Part shown: piece by piece, positions 55,561-64,000 of the stretch
Numbering within the stretch: position 1 is the stretch's first letter
Layout: every line of letters starts with the position of its first letter
Made by a program: the position numbers and the translations under genes
Notes under the pieces: generated by a model
The model's input: the letters and a program-made list of their open reading frames with translations, nothing else
What the model was told of the DNA's origin: nothing
Database searches by the model: none
From: Odobenus rosmarus divergens
Taxonomy: Eukaryota; Chordata; Mammalia; Carnivora; Odobenidae
Assembly: GCF_000321225.1 (NCBI RefSeq)
Contig: NW_004450398.1
Span: 2,034,340-2,098,339 of the forward strand
Length of the DNA stretch: 64,000 bases
Direction of reading: 5' to 3'

Positions 55561-56224
55561 GGAAGAGCCATCATTAGAAGGAGCCCGGGATCACGTCCTT
55601 CACTAACGACGTGCCTTCTCTTTTCAGCTCTCCCATGCCATTGAAAGGTTGTGCCTGCAGCAGCTACTCCCCCCCAGAGTGGGTGAGGATAAAGGTGCAT
55701 GATGCCTTCTACAGAGAGCCTGAGGGAGACAGGAGAAGGGGCAGGTGCGGGGAGCTGTGGCCTTAGACCCACTCAGCCCTGGAAATTCTCCGGTCCCCCA
55801 ACCAGCCTCCTCTGTGCTCCCTGGTGCATGATCTCAGACGGCGGGGACGTGTGGCGGTGGTGGTATTTCTAAGTACCCAACATATTCTGGGAGAAAGTGT
55901 TTCAGAAGCAAGTTTTGTTTGTTTATTTTTTTGTAAACTTCCTCATAGGATGGAGAAACCACAGAGGTGAGTTCTCCTTTCCCAGTAAAAGCTTTAATGT
56001 GCTTCTCCAAATCGAAACTGGGTAGGAGACAAAGATTCACCTCCAATTCCAGCAAACTCTGGCCCATCTCCTCTGGGAAGCTGCCTTATTTACTGCTCAC
56101 TGTTCTTCGATCCACACTCTACAGCAGAGTCAGCAGCCCTAGAAGGGGGTGAATGTGGTTGGCCTAGGAAATGAATTTGTTTTTGTTTTTTCACATGAAA
56201 GGGAATGTTCTCATCAGGAGGGTT
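55560..56224. other. Intergenic stretch, nothing assigned
   Basis: No recognised repeat or gene. Confidence 0.6.
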
Positions 56225-56800
56225 ATGGGCTGAATTAGAACTCCCTCCCCAAAGTCACATTGAAGTCCTAACCCTCAGTACCTCAGGATGTGATTGTATA
56301 TGGAGATTGGGTCTTTAAATTGAGTTGGGCCGCCTGGGTGGCTCAGTCGCTTAAGCATCTGCCTTCGGCTCAGGTCATGATCTCAGGGTCCTGGGATCGA
56401 GCCCCGCATCGGGCTCCCTGCTCCGCGGGGAGTCTGCTTCTCCCTCTGCCTCTGCCCCCTGCTCATGCTCACTCCTATTCTCTCTCTCTCTCTCAAATAA
56501 AAAATTAAAATCTTTAAGGGAAAAAAAAAAGAAGTAATTGAGTTAAAATGAGGTCACTGGGATGGGCCCGAATCTAAGGTGACTGGTGTCCTTATAAGAA
56601 GAGGAGATGGGAACACAGACATGCACAGACGGAAGCCCAGTGAAGACAGCCATCTACAAGTCAGGAGAGTGGCCTCAGAAGAAACCAACCCTGCCGATAC
56701 CTTGATCTTGGACTTCTAGTCCCAGAATTGCGAGAAAACCACTTTCTGTTGTATAAGGCATGTGGTCTGTGAGAGTTTGCTATGGTGGCCTTAGCAAAGA
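56225..56800 (+). mobile_element. MLT1-type MaLR LTR split by a SINE
   Basis: 'ttatgggctgaattagaactccc...gaagtcctaaccctcagtacctcaggatgtgattgtatatgg' before the SINE; 'aaaatgaggtcactgggatgggcccgaatctaaggtgactggtgtccttataag...ccttgatcttggacttctagtccc' after it. Confidence 0.92.
56327..56533 (+). mobile_element. Can-SINE
   Basis: Head 'gggccgcctgggtggctcagtcgcttaagcatc' to an A-run; flanks taaattgagtt and gtaattgagtt fit a target duplication. Confidence 0.95.
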
Positions 56801-57030
56801 GGAAATGTTCTCCTTAGCTGGGCACAATCTTCCCCAGTCCCTGTGGCCGTCTACGTTGCCATTGCCTCTTTTCTCCTGATGGTGTTTGAATTTATATCTA
56901 CTAAAAGGCTATTTGTGGAAGCACAAAAAGTAGCTTTTTTTTTTTCCCCTCTGAATTTTTAACTGGTGAAGTATACCAAACAGTAGATTTAGCATCCGAG
57001 CCCTTTTTAACTATGCTGCTCAGTGGTATT

Positions 57031-57230
57031 TTTTTTTTTTTTTTTAAAGATTTTATGTATTTGACAGAGAGAGACACAGCGAGAGAGGGAACACAAGCAG
57101 GGGGAGTGGGAGAGGGAGAAGCAGGCTTCCCGCGGAGCAGGGAGCCCGATGCGGGGCTCGATCCCAGGACCCTGGGACCATGACCTGAGCCGAAAGCAGG
57201 CGCTTAATGACTGAGCCACCCAGGTGCCCC
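57031..57230 (-). mobile_element. Can-SINE with perfect target-site duplication
   Basis: Close to consensus; GCTGCTCAGTGGTATT at 57015-57030 and 57231-57246. Confidence 0.98.
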
Positions 57231-58288
57231 GCTGCTCAGTGGTATTAAATACATTCATGATGTTGTGCTCTGAGCCTCACCATCCATCTCCAGAACTCTT
57301 TCACCTAAAACTGTAACTCTATACCCATTAAACAATAACTCCCCACTTCGCCCTAGTTCCTGGCAACCACAACCGCCATTTTACTTTGTTTCTATGAATG
57401 TGGCTACTCCAAAGATCCCACGTAAGTGGAATCATACTGTCTTAGTCTTTTTGCAACTGGTTTATTTCACTTAACGTTTGTCCTCAGGGTTCATCCATGT
57501 TGTAGCACGTGTCAGAACTTCCTTCTTTTCTGAAGGCTGAATAATATTCCATTGTATGTGCACACCACATTTTGCTTACTCATCCCTCGATGAACACAGG
57601 TTGCTTCCACATCTTAGCTGCTATGAACACGGGCACACAAATATCCCTTTGAGACCCTGCTCTCAATTTTAGGAGTATATACCCAGAAGTGGAATTGCTG
57701 GATCATATGATAAGCCTACTTTTAATATCTTATGGAACTGCTACCATACCGTTTCCCCAGCTGCCGCACCATCTGACATTCCCACCAACAATGCATAAGG
57801 TTCCAGTTTCTCCGCGTCCTCAGCAACATGCCTTTCCTGTTGTTGTTGTAGTTACGGCACCATCTGAATGGGTGTGAAGTGATACCTCATTGTGGTCTCG
57901 ATTTGCATTTCCTTGATGGTTAATAACGCCAAGCACCTTCTCATATGTTTATTGTTCATTTCTATATCTTTTCTGGAGAAATGGCTATTTAGATCCTTGG
58001 CCCATTTTGGATCAGGTTGTTTGTTTTTTTATTTGTTGAGTTGAAGGAGTTTTCTATATAATCTGGATATTAATCCCTTATCAGATAGATGATTTACAAA
58101 TATTTTCTCCCATTCTATGGGTTGCCTTTTTGCTCTGTCAATAGTGTCTTTTGACGCATGATTTTGTGTGTGTATGAAGTCCAATTGTCTATTTTCTCTT
58201 TTGTTGCCTGTGCCTCTGGTCACACATCCAAGAAATCATTGCCAAATCCAGTGTTGTGAAGCTTTTGCCCTCTGTTTTCTTTCAAGAG

Positions 58289-58491
58289 GTTTTTTTTTTT
58301 TTTTAAGATTTTATTTATTTATTTGACAGAGAGAGAGAGAGCACAAGCAGTGGGGAACAGTAGCGGGAGAGGGAGAGGCAGGCTCCCCGCCAAGCAGGGA
58401 GCCCGATGCAGGGGCTCAATCCCAGGACCCTGGGATCATGACCCTGAGCTGAAGGCAGACGCTTAACCATCTGAGCCACTCAGGCGCTCCT
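58289..58491 (-). mobile_element. Can-SINE, first of two at one target site
   Basis: Flanked by CTTTCAAGAG at 58279-58288 and 58492-58501. Confidence 0.96.
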
Positions 58492-58501
58492 CTTTCAAGA
58501 G

Positions 58502-58719
58502 TTTTTTTAAAAATATATTTTTATTTATTTTTAGAGAGAGAGAGTGGAAGTGAGAGCATGGGGAGAGGGGCCGAGGGAGAGGGAGGAAGAGAATCTGAAG
58601 CAGATTCCCTGCTAGGCAGGGAGCCCAATGCAGGGCTCAATCTCACGACCCTGAGATCATGACCTGAGCCAAAATCAATAGTCAGACGCTTAACCGACTG
58701 AGCCACCCAAGCACCCCTT
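58502..58719 (-). mobile_element. Can-SINE, second at the same target site
   Basis: Older-looking copy flanked by CTTTCAAGAG (58492-58501) and CTTCCAAGAG (58720-58729). Confidence 0.95.
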
Positions 58720-58920
58720 CTTCCAAGAGTTTTATGGTTTTAAGTCTTACATTTAGGTCTTTGATAATATTTTGAGTTAATTTTTGTATATGGTGTGAGG
58801 TAAGGATCCAACTTCATTCTTTTGCATGCGGATATCCAGTTTTCCCAACATTATCTGTTGAAAAGACTGTCCTTTCCCCGTTAAACGGTCTCAGCAACCT
58901 TGTCAAAGATCATTTGACCC

Positions 58921-59119
58921 CGGGGCACCTGGGTGGCTCGGTCAGTTAAGTGTCTGCCTTTGGCTCAGGTCATGATCTCAGGGTCCTGGGATCAAGCCCC
59001 ACTTCCAGCTCCCTTCCTGGTTGGGAGTCTGCTTCTCCGTCTCCCTCGGCCTCTCCCCACTGCTCGTGCTCTCTTTCTCGCTTCTCTCTCAAATAAATAA
59101 ATAAATAAAATCTTAAAAA
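58921..59119 (+). mobile_element. Can-SINE
   Basis: Plus-strand copy, head 'ggggcacctgggtggctcggtcagttaagtgtc', A-rich end; interrupts the L1. Confidence 0.95.
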
Positions 59120-60435
59120 ATACCATTCGACCATATATGTGAGGGTTTATTTCTGAGCACCCTGTTTTATTCTCTTTGTCTATATGTCTGCCTTTATGCT
59201 AGTAGCACATTTTGTTTACTGTAACTTTGTAGTGAGTTTTGAATCAGGAAGTATGAGTCCTTCAACTTTGCCTTTTTTTCAAGATTGTTTTGACTAATCA
59301 ATTGATTGTTTGGACTCTGAGATTCCATATGAATTTTAGGATGGATTTTTCTATTTCTGCCAAAAAAAACCCCAAAAACCCACGTTGGGATTTTGATAAG
59401 AGATTGCATTGAATATGTAGATCGCTTTGGGTAATATTGACATCTGAACAATATTAAGTTTTCCAGTTTGTGAACAAGGACTGTATTTCCATTTATTTAT
59501 GTCCTCTTTAATTTCTTTCATCAATGTCTTGTAGTTTTCACTGTACAAGTCCTTCACTTCCTTGGCTAATTCCTAAGGATTTTATTCCTTTTAATACCAT
59601 TATAAATGGAATTATTTTCTTAATTTCCTTTTCAGATTGTTCATTGTTAGTGTATGGAAATAAAACTGATTTTTGGTGTTGGCTTTGTATTATGCTACTT
59701 TGCTGAATTCATTTGTTAATTCTAACTGTGTGTATGTGCGTGCGTGCGTGCGTGCGTGTGTGTAATCTTTAGGGTTTTCCACATTAAGTTCATGTCATCT
59801 CCATAAAAGAGATCATTTTACTTCTTCCTTTCCAATTTGGATGCCTTTTATTTCTTTTTCTTGCCTGACCTGGCTAGAACTTCCAGTACTATGTTGAACA
59901 GAAGTGGTCGAAGTGGGCGTCCTTGCCTTATTCTGATCCTAGAGGGAAAGCTTTCAGTCTTTCACCATTGAGTGTAATGTTTGCTGTGGGTTTTTCGTGT
60001 AGAGTTTTTATTATGTTTATGATGTTTATATTCCTGCTTTGTTGTGTGTTTTTATCATGAAAGGGTGTTGACTTTTGCCAAATGCTTTGACAATTACTTT
60101 TGGTTCTCCACCTCATCTGACTGCCAAAGCCCCATCTTTAACATGCTCCCTCACCCCTTCATTGGAGCAAACTATTTCAAGAACCACTATTCACCTGCTG
60201 CTCTGTGTCCTTCAGTTCCAGAACATTTTCCTGTGTTATCACTTTGGTAATTTCCTCTCTCAGTTTTCTCAGTTCTCTTTCTGGAAACCCTTCTCATCAG
60301 ATGTCAGTCATCCTGCATTGCCCCTCTCATGACTGTGCCCTTTCTCTCCTGTTTTCTGCGTCTGTATCCCTTCTTGCCAGCTCTCATGTTTCTCCTTTCC
60401 CTGCCCTGCCAATCCATCACTACCTACTAGCTTTT

Positions 60436-60621
60436 GTTTTTTTAAGATTTTATTTATTTGTTTGAGAGAGAGAGAGAGAGAGCAGGAAGAGAGAGAATCT
60501 GAAGCAGACTCCATGCTGAGTGCAGAGCCTGATGCAGGGCTCAATCCCACGACTGTGAGATCATGACCTGTGCCAAAACCGAGATTCAGATGCTCGACCG
60601 ACTGAGCCACTCAGGCGCACC
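60436..60621 (-). mobile_element. Can-SINE
   Basis: Minus-strand copy; 'actacctactagctttt' before and 'accatctattagctttt' after suggest an aged duplication. Confidence 0.94.
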
Positions 60622-60914
60622 AACCATCTATTAGCTTTTACCTTCCAGAAATGTGTTGACTTCTCTTGTCAATTCTTACCTCCTTTCCATGCTCTTTCTC
60701 TGTTCCCATCTCTATTTTTCTTTTTCCTTTGTCCATTCCTGTATAAGTTATGCTGATAAAGTGATAAAGCCCATTCACAGAGACTTCTCCAGAAGGAGAA
60801 CAGGGAGAGGTCCACCTGACTCATGTACCTGCGCAGGTTTTCTGTCCCTGGCCTCTCTCTTCTTCTATACAGAAAGCAGAATGGTGGAAAGAATAGAAAG
60901 AGGTAGAGTGTAGT

Positions 60915-61315
60915 CAATTAAATTGTACCTCTCAAAAGGATACATCCAAATCCTAACCTGCAGTACCTGTGATTTTGATCTTATTTGGAAATAGGATTTT
61001 TGCAGATGTAATGGAGGATCTAGAGATGGGCTCAGCCTAAAGTTGCAGCGGGCCCTAAATCCAGTGACAAGGCCCTCTATAAGACAAAGGACAGGAAGAT
61101 GTGAAAACACGGGAGAGGACCACATAAAGACAGAGGTACAGGAGTGAGGACACCATAAGCCAAGGAACACCCAAGATTGTGGGCAAGCACCAGACACTGG
61201 AGGAGGCAGGGAAAGATCCTCCCCTAGAGCCTTCCGAGGGGGCTTGGCCCCACTGACACCTTGCTTTTGGATTAATGGCCTCCAGAACTGTGAGGGAATC
61301 CTTTTCTGTTGTTGG
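60915..61315 (+). mobile_element. MLT1-type MaLR LTR
   Basis: 'catccaaatcctaacctgcagtacctgtgattttgatcttatttggaaatagg...ccaaggaacacccaagattg...accttgcttttggattaatggcctccagaactgtgagg'. Confidence 0.92.
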
Positions 61316-61439
61316 GACCCACCCAGCCCTGGAAGAAGCTAAAGACAGAGCTAGATGCAAATTGAACAACTCACTCCCCTTCTCAAGGACGTCTTCGTTC
61401 CCCGCCCCCACAACGGGAATGGAGATAAGAATAGCTCTC

Positions 61440-61620
61440 TCGCAGGGCTGTCGGACTTCAGCATGCCTCAGAATTCTCTAGGAGGCTTGTGAAACCCAGA
61501 TTGCTGGTCCTCAACCCCAAACTTTCTGGATCTGGAGGGGGCTTGAGAATCTGCAGGTGCTGCTGGTCTCAGGACCAACACGGTAGAGGATCCAAGAACT
61601 GGGCCGCTGAGAAAAAAGTC
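61440..61620 (+). mobile_element. MER5A-like DNA transposon remnant
   Basis: 'ttcagcatgcctcagaattctctaggaggcttgtgaaacccagattgctgg...gagaatctgcaggtgctgctgg', a non-autonomous hAT-type pattern. Confidence 0.8.
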
Positions 61621-61724
61621 AACTCCAGAGACATTGAAATTATGAGGAGCTGAGAGAAGGGAGAGAGCAAAGAAGCGGGGTAGACGGGGTTCTGTGTTGG
61701 GAAGGACTGAGCAGGGGATTTAGA

Positions 61725-61925
61725 AGAGTGGCTTTCAATGAGGTATGGCTTTGTGGCCACGTCTGAAGTCATCTTTGGTTCATACAACTGGGGGATGTGT
61801 TACTGGCATCTCTTGGGGTGGGCGGGGGCCAGGGATGCTGCTAATGATCCTACAACGCACAGGACAGCCCCACGACGAAGTTTTATCTGGCCCTGAATGT
61901 CAGTCGTGCCTCGACAGGAGGGACA
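61725..61925 (+). mobile_element. MER20-like DNA transposon remnant
   Basis: 'tggttcatacaactgggggatgtgttactggcatctcttggggtgg...ggatgctgctaatgatcctacaacgcacaggacagcccc'. Confidence 0.82.
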
Positions 61926-61959
61926 GCAACTTAGATGGACAGTTCTCACTTCTGCTGTG

Positions 61960-62285
61960 TTATCAGAATCACCTAGGGAGTTTTTAGAGCATCTGATGCC
62001 CAGACTACATCAAACTCGCATGGGTGGGACCCAGGCGTCCGGGTGATGGCAATGTGCAGCCCCGGTGAGTCTCACTGACTGGGACACCTGGGAGCAGTAT
62101 TTATTCAGGCAGTGGTCGCGCAGGGACCTTGTTAAAGTGTGGATTCGAATTCACTGGGTCTGGGACGGGACAAGATTTTGTGTTTCCAACAAGCTCGCAG
62201 GTGATGCGGATGAGTACGTTGGAGATTATCCCCAAATGCTGGGGCTGCGTGTGTATGGGGCTGGGGGTGTCACTGGGATCTCCTG
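61960..62285 (+). mobile_element. Two MER5A-like remnants
   Basis: 'tcagaatcacctagggagtttttagagcatctgatgcccagac' and 'cacctgggagcagtatttattc...tgtgtttccaacaagctcgcaggtgatgcggatg'. Confidence 0.65.
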
Positions 62286-62439
62286 GAATGCTGGAGAGGT
62301 TTTTCTAAATCCTTTCTCTGCCCTTTGAGATGTATATCTACCACCCCAAACTCTTTCCTCCAGGACCCAGAGAGTCATCTCTTTGGAACGCAAACATTCA
62401 GGGAGAGAAAGTTCTCTCCCAGTCCCAGTAGAGGGTTAA

Positions 62440-62770
62440 GGGCGAAATTCCGTGGTCACCTTGCATCAACCTACACCCCCGCCTCCTGGCATGAAGATAG
62501 CAGAAGTCGGCTTCTCCTCCAGCCAAGTGTAAAAAGCCAAGGGGCCTAGTTACAGGGACAAGCTGCCTTCCCACCCCTCAGTACCTCTCCCCTTAATAAA
62601 AGCCTTTCATTTCAGGCAAGTCGAATCTAGTTTGCATGGGGGCGGGGGAGGTTTCCCGATTGCAACGGCGGAACTGAATGAATAAACCGGTCCTCATCAC
62701 TTTAGTAACCAGCTTCCTGCCGTGTTGGTCTCTGGTAGAGGGAGCCAGAGGAGTAAGCACCTCAAGCTCA
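62440..62770 (+). mobile_element. Possible LTR fragment
   Basis: Two close polyadenylation-like signals (ccttaataaaagcc, gaatgaataaaccgg) followed by 'gtaaccagcttcctgccgtgttggtctctgg' resemble the 3' part of a retroviral-type LTR. No borders or target duplication found. Confidence 0.3.
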
Positions 62771-64000
62771 GTCTCCTTCACTGCCCCTTCTCCTGTCTGG
62801 GCCCCCGCATTGGCCGGGAAACTGGGGGTGGGGGGAAGAAGGCTCAGATTTTGCCTGGGGTCCTGGGGGGTCAGCAGCCTGTGCGGAGAGTGGCTGGGAG
62901 GCCCAGAGGCATCTGAAGGGCAGCGCAAGGGCACCCTCCTTGCAGCCTGACAACGGTCGTGCCCTCAGTTTACCTGGGCACAGCCCTGAAAAGGCCCCAC
63001 TTCTGGAGAACATGCTCCCAACTACAGGACCCCCACCCCCACCCCCACCCAGCTCTGTCTTGGCCATGCTGAGACATCGAGCTCTCCGGGTGAACCTCTG
63101 ATGTCAAACACACCTTCCGCACCTCTCAGGTCACACCCTGCGGCTGTGGCCTTGAAGTTTTGTGCCTGATCCCAGCCAGGAAAGTAGCAGCCCAGACAGA
63201 GCCCCGGCTTTCGGTTTTGGGCCCGGTGCAGGTGCGGGAGGCCAAGCTGAGCCCAAGAACACTAGAAGATGTCTCCTGGCTCTGCAACTTCAGGAAACCC
63301 CCTAAAACTCCCAGTGGGTGGTAGTGGAGGCCCCACAGGCCTCCCTCACTCTCGACTAGGGAGTGTGATTTCCCTCCTGGCAACTCCTCAGCCTGAGGCC
63401 ACCCTGGGCACGGGAAACAGGAGGACTCCCTGGGAGGGGAGGAGGGTTTCTTGGAGCTTGCCCAGCTATTCCCACTATAATGAACAGAGAGAGACTGAGA
63501 AGCCACCCGAAGGCATTGCTCAGAACTGGGAAGGTTTCCTCTATGCTGGAAGGGGGCATGGAGTCATGCTTATGGAATGGACCGTGACCCCTCCACCAGG
63601 ACGGAGACTATTTCAAATCCAGAAAGGAAAACGAAACTGGGCTATTTGAAGGCAGGGCTGTGGCTCCCCTGGGGAGGGCTGGGAGGGCTGGATCTGTTTC
63701 CTTGATCCCGGTGCTGGTCATGTGGGAATGCTCAGTTTGGGAAAATGCATTAAGTTGACGTTTTTGGTTTTGCACTTTTTTGGTGTGTATGCTATGTTAT
63801 GCTTCCCTAAACTTTTTTTTTTTTTTTTAATTTGGTAAGGCTTTGGAGAACAGTCTGGTTCCTCAAAAGGTAGTAGAAAGGGATCCTGAGACAAGGATGT
63901 GGGGGAAATGGTTTCTTTAGGAAGAATCCCAGAAAGGAAAGGAAGCCCAACAGGCGATGAGCACCTGAGGGTCAGTCCCACGCAAGGCTGGGGGACTGGG
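62770..64000. other. Right-edge intergenic stretch
   Basis: GC-rich, unique-looking. A C-tract at 63030-63050 forms a G-quadruplex motif on the minus strand (GGGTGGGGGTGGGGGTGGGG) and a T-run lies at 63811-63828. No gene recognised. Confidence 0.6.

Larger units (their letters stand above)
56960..60110 (-). mobile_element. Old L1 3' half (ORF2 and 3'UTR) with four SINE insertions
   Basis: Continuous antisense L1 text: 'gtggaatcatactgtcttagtc', 'gctgaataatattccattg', 'ttagatccttggcccatttt', 'aatattttctcccattctatgggttgcc', 'gtcctctttaatttctttcatcaatgtcttgtagttttc', 'gaacagaagtggtcgaagtgggcgtccttgcc'. SINEs sit at 57031, 58289, 58502 and 58921. A TG/TGCG microsatellite is at 59733-59762. Reading frames are broken by many stops. 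Confidence 0.95.

Noticed and set aside
2531..60621. tRNA genes suggested by A-box and B-box like motifs
   Set aside because: All occurrences are heads of tRNA-derived SINEs with A-rich tails and target duplications.
62440..63650. A first exon of a neighbouring gene at the right edge
   Set aside because: In other mammals the next gene on this side of CIITA is, as I recall, TVP23A in divergent orientation and tens of kb away; no start codon, splice donor or conserved peptide could be identified here.

Overview
The window is nuclear DNA from a carnivoran mammal. About thirty tRNA-derived SINEs of the Can-SINE type are scattered through it. Their consensus (head with gcgcctgggtggctcag, body ending near AATAAATAAA) differs from the dog and cat versions as I remember them and resembles those of arctoid carnivorans such as bears and pinnipeds; that species-level reading is inference. 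Vertebrate intron-exon structure, L1, MIR, L2, MLT1, MER5A and MER20 remnants agree with a placental mammal.

The only protein-coding gene I can support is CIITA, the MHC class II transactivator, on the minus strand. It fills roughly 1-33,500 and its 3' part (rest of the NACHT-associated region and the LRRs) lies off the left edge. Eleven exons of the type III transcript can be placed at base resolution with canonical GT/AG borders: exon 11 (1-1436, incomplete), 10 (2261-2329), 9 (3065-3229), 8 (4391-4534), 7 (5002-5154), 6 (5809-5853), 5 (7901-7981), 4 (8166-8228), 3 (10539-10634), 2 (10883-11026) and 1-III (25114 to about 25300). Joined, they give an open frame of 816 codons. Two further alternative starts are present: promoter IV near 23,700-23,800, with GAS, E-box and IRF sites in the known order, and the type I exon at 33136-33418, which codes the CARD-like N-terminus of the dendritic-cell isoform. 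All three spliced forms enter exon 2 in phase 1 or upstream of its ATG, so one gene makes three N-termini from lineage-specific and interferon-responsive promoters.

Intron 1 (11-25 kb) and the 25-33 kb stretch hold MIR, MLT1, L1 3' ends, a CpG island around promoter IV and an ERV-LTR-like segment just downstream of it. From 33.5 kb to the right edge I find no gene. This is intergenic DNA packed with SINEs (23 of about 32), L1 pieces nested several deep, one solo ERV LTR with matching target-site remnants, two MLT1 LTRs, MER elements and a 46-bp minisatellite that contains the only assembly gap.

I saw no previously undescribed gene system. The observations worth checking concern CIITA splicing and promoter architecture, several G-quadruplex motifs, and unusually clear records of serial retroposon insertion.
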